Shown here: piece after piece, positions 43,986-52,600 of the stretch
Layout: each line of letters opens with the position of its first letter
How positions within the stretch are numbered: the first letter of the stretch is position 1
NCBI RefSeq assembly: GCF_018500185.1
Contig: NZ_JAHBGI010000004.1
Location: 186,001-250,000 of the forward strand
Reading direction: 5' to 3'
Source: Litoribacter ruber
GTDB taxonomy: Bacteria; Bacteroidota; Bacteroidia; Cytophagales; Cyclobacteriaceae
Length of the DNA: 64,000 bases
Notes under the pieces: generated by a model
Told to the model about the DNA's origin: nothing
The model's input: the letters and a program-made list of their open reading frames with translations, nothing else
The model's database searches: none
Position numbers and translations under genes: made by a program

Positions 43986-44702
43986 TTATTTACTAGCTTT
44001 GACGAAGTTTAGAACTACTTTGGTGATGCCCCAAATGCTGAGCAGGAGTAGGGCAAAGAAGATGAGCATTTGGTAAAGGTTGTTGCCTTCCCTGAAGGCC
44101 TCAAGCATAGATTTGGCCATGATGCCAGTGGTGAAGGCCAGAAGTGTTCTCGGCAGCATTCCCAGAAAGCCCACCCAGATCACTTTTTTCAGATCAGCTC
44201 TCAGCAGCGCAAATAGGAGGTTGGAAAGAGCAAAGGGGATGATGGGGCTGATGCGGACAAAAAAGATCAGCTGGGACACTTGATCCTGCTTTTCAGCAAT
44301 CACCTGTCGGGCCTTGGGGTATTTTTCCAAAAGAATTTCCAAACTGTTATGGTCCAACCTTTTTCCCAACAGATAACCTATGGCTGTGGCAAATAGGTAG
44401 GCAACCGCCAAAATTGGGAAAGCCTCCCAGCCAAACAAAAAACCAGTGATGATCGCCACCAGGGTGGTTGGCATCAAGGCCAGTCCCATCACACTGGCAG
44501 AAATGATTAAGAAGGGAAACAGCACGTTAAAATCGAGTACATCAACCATCCGGAATTTTTCAGTATTGCCGTAAAGGTGGTTGATAAAAAAGAAGCTTCC
44601 GATTGAGGGCATAAAGCTTACCCAGGCCATTGCCCAAATAATCACCGGGTTGGAAGTGAGTATAAGTTTTATGCGTTTGAAAATAGAATCTTTTTTACCC
44701 AT
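43986..44702 (-). CDS. TVP38/TMEM64 (DedA-like) membrane protein
   Basis: A 238-residue inner-membrane protein with about six hydrophobic segments. The core VTT/SNARE-associated pattern is clear: GFLFGWEAFPILAVAYLFATAIGYLLGKRL, VSQLIFFVRISPIIPFALSNLLFALLRADLKKVIWVGFLGMLPRTLLAFTTGIMA. The FxRxxPxxPF and G-x-x-P-R-T elements mark the family, which is thought to act as lipid scramblases. It is divergent from the downstream PLP enzyme gene. On its strand an exact -7 match (TAGATTTG, complement of 44711-44718) lies 9 bases upstream of the ATG; no -33 is found. Confidence 0.85.
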   Translation of the reverse strand: MGKKDSIFKRIKLILTSNPVIIWAMAWVSFMPSIGSFFFINHLYGNTEKFRMVDVLDFNVLFPFLIISASVMGLALMPTTLVAIITGFLFGWEAFPILAVAYLFATAIGYLLGKRLDHNSLEILLEKYPKARQVIAEKQDQVSQLIFFVRISPIIPFALSNLLFALLRADLKKVIWVGFLGMLPRTLLAFTTGIMAKSMLEAFREGNNLYQMLIFFALLLLSIWGITKVVLNFVKASK

Positions 44703-44769
44703 ATTTGGGGCAAATCTAAGTGTTTTTTAAAACCACACCTCTTTTCACCTTTAAATTATTAGATTCAAC

Positions 44770-45915
44770 ATGAAATTTGGAACCAAAGCCATACATGCAG
44801 GGGTAAAGCCTGATCCTACCACAGGGGCCATCATGACGCCCATTTACCAGACCTCTACATATGTGCAGAAGTCTCCCGGTGACCACCAAGGTTACGAATA
44901 TTCCAGATCACACAACCCCACCCGTACGGCTTTGCAGGAGAGCTTGGCGGCCTTGGAAAACGGCAAACATGGACTTTGTTTTTCTTCAGGTATGGGCGCT
45001 ATTGATGCGGTGATCAAGCTGCTCTCCCCGGGTGATGAGGTGATCAGTACCAATGATCTTTATGGAGGCTCCTACAGGATTTTTACCAAGATTTTTGTCA
45101 AATACGGCATCAAATTCCATTTTGTTTCCATGGCCGACCCGGCTTCCATTGAGCCTTATATCAACGAAAATACCAAACTGATCTGGACAGAAACGCCTAC
45201 CAACCCGATGATGAACATCATTGATGTGGAGGCCATTGCCAAGATTGCCAAAAAGCACAATATCCTGCTCGGAGTGGACAATACGTTTGCAACTCCTTAC
45301 CTACAAAACCCCCTTGACCTCGGAGCTGATCTAATCATGCATTCTGCTACAAAATATTTGGGCGGACATTCAGATGTGGTAATGGGGGCATTAATCGTCA
45401 ATGATGATGAACTTGCTGAAAGATTGGCCTTTATCCAAAACAGCTGTGGAGCCGTGCCAGGTCCCCAGGATTGCTTTTTAGTGTTGAGAGGTATCAAAAC
45501 CCTGCATTTGCGGATGGAGAGGCATTGCCAAAACGGGAAAACCATTGCTGCCTATCTGCGCACACACCCCAAGGTGGAGAAGGTCTACTGGCCAGGCTTT
45601 GAGGACCACCCTAACCACTCAGTCGCCAAAAAGCAGATGAGGGATTTTGGTGGGATGATTTCATTTACCCTCAAGGGAAATAAAATCGAAGATGCGACCA
45701 AGATTCTGGAAAGTCTCCGCTTGTTTTCACTGGCCGAATCCTTGGGAGGTGTGGAATCGCTATGCGGCCATCCGGCTACCATGACCCATGCGAGTATACC
45801 CAAGGAAGACAGGGAAAAGGTGGGCTTATCCGACTCCCTGATCAGGTTGAGCGTGGGGGTGGAAGACGCCGAGGATCTAAAAGATGATTTGGCCGCCGCT
45901 TTGGAGAAAATCTAA
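44770..45915 (+). CDS. Cys/Met-metabolism PLP enzyme (cystathionine gamma-synthase/lyase type)
   Basis: A 381-residue fold-type I PLP enzyme. The PLP lysine is Lys195 in HSATKYLGGHSDVVMGA; other landmarks are YEYSRSHNPTRTALQESLAALE, LCFSSGMGAIDAVIKLL, LIWTETPTNPMMNIIDV and the catalytic Asp in GVDNTFATPYLQNP. The chain ends in SLGGVESLCGHPATMTHASI and DSLIRLSVGVEDAEDL, typical of MetB/MetC/CGL proteins. Which reaction (gamma-synthase, gamma-lyase, beta-lyase) cannot be told by eye. Its last 4 bases overlap the convergent gene, and its terminator lies within that gene. Confidence 0.9.
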   Translation: MKFGTKAIHAGVKPDPTTGAIMTPIYQTSTYVQKSPGDHQGYEYSRSHNPTRTALQESLAALENGKHGLCFSSGMGAIDAVIKLLSPGDEVISTNDLYGGSYRIFTKIFVKYGIKFHFVSMADPASIEPYINENTKLIWTETPTNPMMNIIDVEAIAKIAKKHNILLGVDNTFATPYLQNPLDLGADLIMHSATKYLGGHSDVVMGALIVNDDELAERLAFIQNSCGAVPGPQDCFLVLRGIKTLHLRMERHCQNGKTIAAYLRTHPKVEKVYWPGFEDHPNHSVAKKQMRDFGGMISFTLKGNKIEDATKILESLRLFSLAESLGGVESLCGHPATMTHASIPKEDREKVGLSDSLIRLSVGVEDAEDLKDDLAAALEKI

Positions 45916-46742
45916 TTCAAACGTTCTGTAAACAATTCTTTACTATGGCTGATCACTTTGGTGGTCAGCTTTTTTTTGTCCTTTTTGATGGTGTCCAGCA
46001 GGGTTTTGTATTTCTCTCCTATACTTTCCTTCTCCGAAAAGAAATAGGTTAGCTGCTGGAATAAAAGATGATTCTGATACCACTTTAGCAATAAATTGCT
46101 CAGCTTGTTCAGGTCATCGTGGATGGGATTGGTAAAAACAGGGTTGAGGCCCGAGACAATCCGGAAGTTTTCAACCGCAATGATGGTTTGCAAGGATTCG
46201 TAAATGTCCTTGATGGAGATGGCGTCCATCTCATGAAGGGAGTCGAAGTGGGAATACTCCACCTCCTCATTGATGATTTTAGTAGTGGCGGTATTGATCA
46301 TCAAAGGTTTCAAGCCTTTGCTGAGCTTGAGTACCTCATCATAAAGCTCTTCCCAGGCATTGTGCGGAAAGCGCTGAAGAAGATCAAACACCTCCGAATA
46401 AAGCTCTTTTTTCTCTGTTTCCAAAAACTGGCTAAACGAATTGAAATTTTCACCTCCGCCTTTTCTGACAAACTCATCCCGGATCAATTTCAAATGGAGA
46501 ACTTTCTTCAGGCATTTGAAAAGATGGGAAAATGGCTTGAACAATTTGAATTTCAGGTTCTCCTCCTCAAAGTGGATCTTGGCCATAAGCTGCAAATAGA
46601 TCTCGATGAAGATGAGTTTTTCTTCCAGCACAATGACTTTTTTGGTTTTCATGGCCTTGCACAGCTCCTCAAAAAGCCGATGGCCCTCATCATATTGCTG
46701 GGCGAAAAGCTGAAATACAGGGGAGATTTTATCCGGATTCAT
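45912..46742 (-). CDS. Hypothetical alpha-helical protein
   Basis: A 276-residue, highly charged, helix-rich protein without signal peptide or membrane segments. It contains many Leu/Glu/Lys heptad-like stretches (FHLKLIRDEFVRK-type, LSKGLKPLMINT, LLLKWYQNHLLFQQLTYFFSE). No known motif is recognised; it may bind metal or protein through its helix bundle, but that is guesswork. It overlaps the PLP enzyme gene by 4 bases tail to tail, and its last about 25 codons contain a hairpin with a T-run that terminates the opposite gene. It follows the Smr-domain gene by 3 bases on the same strand. Confidence 0.7.
   Translation of the reverse strand: MNPDKISPVFQLFAQQYDEGHRLFEELCKAMKTKKVIVLEEKLIFIEIYLQLMAKIHFEEENLKFKLFKPFSHLFKCLKKVLHLKLIRDEFVRKGGGENFNSFSQFLETEKKELYSEVFDLLQRFPHNAWEELYDEVLKLSKGLKPLMINTATTKIINEEVEYSHFDSLHEMDAISIKDIYESLQTIIAVENFRIVSGLNPVFTNPIHDDLNKLSNLLLKWYQNHLLFQQLTYFFSEKESIGEKYKTLLDTIKKDKKKLTTKVISHSKELFTERLN
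45948..45977 (+). terminator. Terminator of the PLP enzyme gene, inside the opposite coding region
   Basis: GCTGATCAC (45948-45956), loop TTTG, GTGGTCAGC (45961-45969) form a 9-bp stem with one G-T pair, followed by eight T (45970-45977). It is a strong intrinsic terminator for the plus-strand gene ending at 45915, yet it lies in the 3' part of the coding sequence of the minus-strand gene. Confidence 0.75.
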
Positions 46743-46745
46743 CGC

Positions 46746-47696
46746 TTATTTTATTCTCACCAGGGTAGCGCCATAGCCGAACCTGCTCTGTTGACTGTCC
46801 TGAAAATACTTGATGTTCTTCATTTGGGAAAGGGCCTTGTGGATCTCTTTTCTTAAAACCCCATTGCCAATCCCATGGACAAATGAAATCTCATCCATCC
46901 CAGTGGCAATCGCCGCATCTAGGCTTTTTTCAAACGTCTCCAGCTGTAATTTCAGCATTTCGCTGTTGCTCATAAACTGGTGGTCTTTGGTGAGCTTTTC
47001 AATGTGCAGATCAACCGACTGGGCCGGTCTTTCAAATTGATGCGGTTTGGTGGGTGTTTTCTTGTCGCTATTCAAATCCTCATTTAGGGCCTTGATGTCA
47101 AGGTCTTTGGTAGTTTGGGTGAGGTTGAAAACATAGCCGTCTTTTCCTAAAAGCGGGGCTTTTCCCTTGCTTTTAAAGAAAGCGGAGGCTTTGAATTTGA
47201 CCCTTTTTTCGAAAGGCGTATGTGTTTTCTCGGTCCTCAAATTAATGGGGATCATCTGAAGGTGAAGCGTTGGCCATTCTTCAAAATTGGCTATGCTTTT
47301 TTCATCCAGCTTTACGTACGAGCCACTGTTTATAGTCCCTGCCGAAACTGTGCGACTATTGTCTCCGAAGACCTCCGAGACCATGTAGAGGTAGCTTTTA
47401 CCCGCATTGTTGCTGAGGTAGATGCTGTGGTCTTTGTCATTCAAGGGCAAATAGCAAAGAAAAACGCCATCGGCTGACTTTATCACGTTTTTGGTAGCAA
47501 TGGTAGGCTTTTCTTCCACCACTCCGTCTCCGAAATATTGTCTTTCGGCGGAATGGATGATTACCACCTCGCTCTTCATGGCCGGAATGCGGAAACCATC
47601 CTCAATTTCAATCTCTATCCGTCCACCGGAGGAGATTTTGGTGATGATGCCTTGTTCATTGCCGTGTAGCAAGCGTACTTTGTCGCCTATGTTCAT
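46746..47696 (-). CDS. DUF2027 and Smr domain protein
   Basis: A 316-residue protein. The N-terminal DUF2027 part is a small beta domain: MNIGDKVRLLHGNEQGIITKISSGGRIEIEIEDGFRIP. The middle contains FLCYLPLND and beta segments. The C-terminus is an Smr domain, from about VDLHIEKLTKDH to YGATLVRIK, with the nuclease signature VHGIGNGVLRKEI. In Bacteroidota this fusion is common and its role unknown; Smr domains nick or resolve nucleic acids. The start ATG overlaps the stop of the photolyase gene as TAATG, so coupling is likely. Confidence 0.88.
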   Translation of the reverse strand: MNIGDKVRLLHGNEQGIITKISSGGRIEIEIEDGFRIPAMKSEVVIIHSAERQYFGDGVVEEKPTIATKNVIKSADGVFLCYLPLNDKDHSIYLSNNAGKSYLYMVSEVFGDNSRTVSAGTINSGSYVKLDEKSIANFEEWPTLHLQMIPINLRTEKTHTPFEKRVKFKASAFFKSKGKAPLLGKDGYVFNLTQTTKDLDIKALNEDLNSDKKTPTKPHQFERPAQSVDLHIEKLTKDHQFMSNSEMLKLQLETFEKSLDAAIATGMDEISFVHGIGNGVLRKEIHKALSQMKNIKYFQDSQQSRFGYGATLVRIK

Positions 47697-48991
47697 TATT
47701 TGACTGCTTTTTTAAATTCTTCCAATGCCCGTTCCCTTGCAAACTTGTGCTCCACAATGGGTTCGGGGTATTTGTCGGTCCCAAATTCGGGGATCCATTT
47801 TTTGACGTATTCACGATTCTTGTCAAACTTTTCCAGCTGGGATTCGGGGTTGAAAACCCGGAAGTATGGCTGGGCGTCTGTACCGGAACCGGCGGCCCAC
47901 TGCCAGCCCCCATTGTTGGAGGAAAGCTCGTAATCCAGAAGTTTTTCTGCAAAATAGGCCTCCCCCCAGCGCCAGTCTATCAGCAAGTGTTTGGTCAAAA
48001 AGCTTGCCGTGACCATTCTGACACGGTTATGCATGTATCCGATGGCATTCATCTGCCGCATGCCCGCATCCACCATAGGGTAGCCGGTTTTGCCTTCACA
48101 CCAAGCCTTGAATTCCTTTTCGTCGTTGCGCCAGTTTATCTTGTCATACTGGGGTTTGAAGGCCTTGTCCACCACCTCTGGAAAAGCATCCAGAATCATC
48201 ATGTAAAATTCTCTCCAAATTAACTCATTTAAAAACGTTTTATCCAACTCTTGGGCCTTTTTAACCAATTTGCGGATGCTGATTGTCCCAAACCGCAAGT
48301 GCATCCCCAATCTGGAGGTGGCATCCATAGCCGGGAAATCCCTGTTTTTTCCGTATTCTTTGATCAGTTTTTCATTGACATTCCTCGAAGGAAATTCCGT
48401 AGAAGAAGGCTTGAAGCCCATTTCCTTCAGGCTGGGAATGGATTTGGGTGTCTTGGGATAAAAGTTTTGCTGCAGGCGATTGGTTTTGAGCGCATCCTCG
48501 GTTGTAGAAAGCCTGGACAACCAGTTTTTACTGTAAGGAGTGAAAACCTTATACACTTCCCCACTGCCATTTTTTATTTCATCCTTTTCAAAAATTACCT
48601 GGTCCTTGAAATCATAAAACGGAATGCCCTTTTTCTCCAGCATCTCCTTAATCATACTGTCCCGCTCCTTGGCATATGGCTCGTAATCCCTGTTGGTAAA
48701 TACCGCCTGCACCGCATATTCTTTCAGAAGGGATTCAAAGGCCTGCTTTGGGGTGTCATAAATAATCTTGATTGAGCTGTCGTAATCTTTTTGCAATTCC
48801 TCCTGAAGCTCTTTCAATCTTCTATATAAAAAAGTCACCCGCGCATCATCTTCCTTGAGATCGCCCAGGATATGCTTGTCAAAAATAAATATGGGTAAAA
48901 CCGGATGGTCGGACTTTAGAGCCTCTGATAAGGCTTTATTATCATCCAGTCGAAGGTCACGCCTCATCCAATAAATAGAAACTTGGTCCAT
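47696..48991 (-). CDS. Cryptochrome/DNA photolyase family protein
   Basis: A 431-residue flavoprotein. N-terminal photolyase domain begins VSIYWMRRDLRLDDNKALSEAL; the FAD-binding domain has NELIWREFYMMIL, MNAIGYMHNRVRMVTASFLTKHLLIDWRWG and the classical signature LSSNNGGWQWAAGSGTDAQPYFRVFNP. This fits a class I CPD photolyase, which repairs UV-induced pyrimidine dimers with blue light, though a cryptochrome of similar sequence cannot be excluded. The stop TAA shares its last base with the next start. Confidence 0.9.
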   Translation of the reverse strand: MDQVSIYWMRRDLRLDDNKALSEALKSDHPVLPIFIFDKHILGDLKEDDARVTFLYRRLKELQEELQKDYDSSIKIIYDTPKQAFESLLKEYAVQAVFTNRDYEPYAKERDSMIKEMLEKKGIPFYDFKDQVIFEKDEIKNGSGEVYKVFTPYSKNWLSRLSTTEDALKTNRLQQNFYPKTPKSIPSLKEMGFKPSSTEFPSRNVNEKLIKEYGKNRDFPAMDATSRLGMHLRFGTISIRKLVKKAQELDKTFLNELIWREFYMMILDAFPEVVDKAFKPQYDKINWRNDEKEFKAWCEGKTGYPMVDAGMRQMNAIGYMHNRVRMVTASFLTKHLLIDWRWGEAYFAEKLLDYELSSNNGGWQWAAGSGTDAQPYFRVFNPESQLEKFDKNREYVKKWIPEFGTDKYPEPIVEHKFARERALEEFKKAVK

Positions 48992-49060
48992 TGAAATAAT
49001 TAGGGTTAGGTTGTGCCTATTAAAAATAACCAGCTTGGCTTTTGTTTAAAACCTTTGCCA

Positions 49061-49684
49061 CTATTCCTCCATGAGCTGTTGGAAATTTTGCACAAATAAG
49101 CCCACGTCCCTTCCGTCAGCCAAGGCATGGTGCACATGAATCGATAGAGGAAAACTCCGTCCTTCCAGGCCTATGGTCATTTTTCCGATGGAAACCTTTG
49201 GGCAACTGTCGGCAATCGAATACTTTCTTGAATGTGACAATGAAGTGAAGTCCAGCCAAGGTAAGGCCGAAAAGTGGATCACATCCTCGCGAAAAGGAAA
49301 AGTGAATAATTCACTGGTACTCTGGGTGACCTTAGTCGCTTCTATTGCGTTTTGCCGGAAATGGTCTTCATGCTCGCTAAACTCCATAAAACTGAAGCCA
49401 AAACTACCGTCCGCTCTTGCCACGGTAGGGGAAACGTGGATTTTTTCAAACTCCCAAGGTTCCCCATCCAAAATCCTCAGCCTCAAAGCCGGTGTCAGGT
49501 TGATGGCTTTCAAGACCCTGTAAAGATAGTAATAGTAAAAGCTCACCTGTTGGAATTTTGCCTTTTGGTAAGCCTTTTCACAGTTGATCTTCACACAAAC
49601 TCCATGAAACGGCTCCTCAAACTCCTTGAAAAAGTTGAAATGGTCCTTTCTGTTCCAGGAGGATAGGTCAATTTTCTTCTTCAT
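49061..49684 (-). CDS. Chloramphenicol acetyltransferase-like protein
   Basis: A 207-residue protein of the CAT trimeric acetyltransferase family. The catalytic signature near the C-terminus is HVHHALADGRDVGLFVQNFQ, with catalytic His186 and the structural Asp190 of HHAxxDG. An N-terminal DRKDHF-like motif reads WNRKDHFNFFKEF. Similar chromosomal proteins exist in Bacteroidota without proof of drug resistance; the acceptor is unknown. Its start overlaps the end of the tamB-like gene by 17 bases, so it may be expressed from the tamB transcript. Confidence 0.88.
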   Translation of the reverse strand: MKKKIDLSSWNRKDHFNFFKEFEEPFHGVCVKINCEKAYQKAKFQQVSFYYYYLYRVLKAINLTPALRLRILDGEPWEFEKIHVSPTVARADGSFGFSFMEFSEHEDHFRQNAIEATKVTQSTSELFTFPFREDVIHFSALPWLDFTSLSHSRKYSIADSCPKVSIGKMTIGLEGRSFPLSIHVHHALADGRDVGLFVQNFQQLMEE

Positions 49685-52600
49685 TTCTAATAGGGGTTTC
49701 TTCCTCTTCTTCAGATTTTAGATCCAAGAGGCCTTCAATCACCCGGATGGGGACTGGTTCCACCTCTTCATTGGGCACCAACAAGCCCTCTTCAAAGTCA
49801 TACCTCAAGAAGTCATCAATATCATTGATAAGTAGTCGCTGCCTGCGGTTTTTACCTATATTTTCAATCAACTCCTGAAATGAGCTAAAGGAAAGGGTTT
49901 GGGAAATGGATACCCCGTAGGTAATCACATTGGCCGATAGGTTCAGCGAGGTAAAGGCATTGTTGAAGTTGTTGCGGTTATAAACCCGGAGTCTGTATCG
50001 GCCATCTTCGGTCAGCAGGTATTCGGCCTGCCAGTCTCCGGCGATGGTGTTGAGATCGGTGTTGCCCTGAAGATCGGTAAAGCCCCCGTCCCGCATTACC
50101 CTAAGGCGTCCATCCAAAAAGGTGTAGGCCACTCTAAGCTGGAAGGATTCCAAGGCAGTTTGGTCAAGGGTTGCCAGGTCAAAGTCTATTTCCAAGTTCT
50201 GATCCACTTGGGCCACTAGGGCATTGAGTTGGGAGGATACTAGCTGGCTGAGGTTGCTGAAGCCGATTCCAGCGCCGCTGAACTGCCCCTCGGGAGAAAA
50301 CCTTCTCAACATGATCAGGGAGAAAACCTGCCTGTTTTTCTCCTGCTCATCATTGGATATTCTGTTTCTGAAAGCAGAGATATAGGTTTGGATTTCCCCT
50401 TCGGGAAAGCCGCTGAAGTCAAAGTCGAAATTGATGTCAGGTGACAGCAAGGGTCCCTGTAGCCCCATGATTACCTTTACTGGGAAGCGCCTTCTCAGCT
50501 GGGAATCCATCATGTCCGTGCTGGCGGTAGTTTGGGCGGGTTGAAGGCTCATCAGCGAAACGTTCTCCTCATAGATGGCCTTTATGTTCAAAATACCTTC
50601 ATACGGGTCACCAAACCAAGAGATCCTGCCCCCAGGCTCGATGGTGAATTCCTTGTTGATGATGTTATACAGGGAGAAATTGTACCTCGCATCCACGATT
50701 TCATAGATACCGCTCATGGTGAAATTCCCCTGTGTATCGATCCCCAAATTCAGGTTTCCACGTCCACGACCCTGAATGGATTCCCCGGTGCGGGGGTCAA
50801 TGATGATTTCCGCATAAGCGTCAGGTGTGATGTCGAGATTAAAATTCATCCTTACGTTCTGTAGCGCCAGCTTTTCCACTTGGTCCAAGGTAGCGACCTG
50901 ACGGGTGGTGTCCCGCACGTTGATGATGTTGATAAAATCCTCCTTAAACTGGCCGTCGCTGGATCCTATGGGGATGTAAATTCTGGTATTGGGCTGGCTG
51001 GTTGCCTGGGCATTGATGTCGAGGTTGTTGGCTGCGCCAAAGATTTCCAGCTTTCCAGAGGCATAGGCCGTTCCATAGAAAAGGTCGTTATCGCGGATGG
51101 TAGTATTGAGGACCTGGAAATTGTTGAGGTCTGAACTGATGTCCAAGATAAAGTTGCTGAACCTGTCATGACTGATACCTCCCCGCATATTGGCCTTATT
51201 GCCCCGGGTATCGGTGAGCTCCAGGCCCCTAAAGCTGATTTCATTTGGTGTGAAATTCACCCTCCCGTCCACGGTGTAGGTAGTGTTCAGGTAATTTACC
51301 CTTAAGTTGCCGGCGGTTAATCTGCCCGACCCGGTGATTTCTGGATTGTACATTCGGCCTCGGATATCCAGTTCACCGGTCAGGGTGCCCCCCAGATTGG
51401 TAATGTAATCGGAAAGAAAAGGCTCGGCTATGGAAAGGTTGGCCTCCTCAAATTTAGCCACAAGATCAAGCTGGTCTTCTTTTGTGCCCAAATAGCCTTC
51501 AATGGCAATTATTTTCTTGCCCAGCCTGGTATTGGTCAGGTCTAAGTGGATCCTGTCATTGTCATTATCAAAATATGTGGTGGCATCCAGGTTGCCAATA
51601 AGGAAATTGTTTATGTGAAACTCATCCACATTCAGGTTACCCATTACCACAGGGTTTTCCAGGATGTTGGAAATGGCAAAGAGGCCGTTGGCAGTACCCT
51701 CAAATTCCTTGATGTCCCAGGTGTTGAGCAGGCTCATGTCAACTTGATGCATCTCCAAACTCAGCACGTCTTCAGGTTCTTTCGAAATCTTGCCATTCAA
51801 GGCCAGGAACTGCCCGTTTTCCACCAGTTTGAGGTTGATGATTTCAAGGTTGCCAAGTGTATAGACCAATTGGTTGTCGGGTTCGATTTCCCAAAACCTA
51901 TCCAAGACTTTTAATTCAGATGGCTCAAACACCATGTCTATCTCATCCGGGCCAACCTCTATGTGGCTTCGGATGCGGGCATAGCTGTCAGTTTCTTCCT
52001 GAGCAAAATTAATATTAAGGTCTATGGCTGCCTGATCCCAAAGTGCCTCCAGGGAGAAATCATTGAAAGTGATGCCGGAAGAAAGTTGCTGCTGCTTACT
52101 GTTGATATAAAACGAAGCCAATACATCCGAATCTCCCCGCAATTTGGAGGTGTTGAAATCAAGGTTGTTGTCCAGGAAGTAGTGCCCTTTATAGTAAACC
52201 GTGTCAATATCCGAAAACAGGTTTAGAATAGTGTTTTCCGGTGTCTGATAAAAAGCCCCTTCGATAACCGTGTTATCAGAAATGGAAAGCGAAGGATCCA
52301 ACAGATAAATCAGAGGGTTGGGGTCGATGAGGTTGATATTAATATCAAAGTTGTAGGAACCCATCAGGTCGTTTTCAGTAATGACCGGAGCTTTCTCGGG
52401 TTGGCTGGTGATCAGTGCAAAATATTCCTGTCCCAAAGTCGTCAGGTCTTTTCCCAATTCCTCCAGCTTGTAATTCCCCGAAATCCCAGCCGTCAACAAA
52501 TCGGAGTTGAGAGCAATTACACGTCCCTCCGGAGTGAAAAGGGACTGGAAGATGAATTGGTCTACATGTAAATCCCTGCCTTCATAACTGAAAAGCATGT

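Noticed and set aside
44703-44769. SAM riboswitch in front of the Cys/Met PLP enzyme
   Set aside because: Only 67 bases separate the divergent genes, too short for any known SAM aptamer plus expression platform, and no conserved core is visible.
46119-46856. Long plus-strand frame opposite the helical hypothetical gene
   Set aside because: It crosses the boundary between two tightly packed minus-strand genes and has no motifs. The minus-strand gene itself is unknown, so a small doubt remains.
49061-49684. CAT-like gene as an acquired resistance cassette
   Set aside because: It overlaps the tamB-like gene, has normal composition and no mobile-element marks, so it seems a resident gene.
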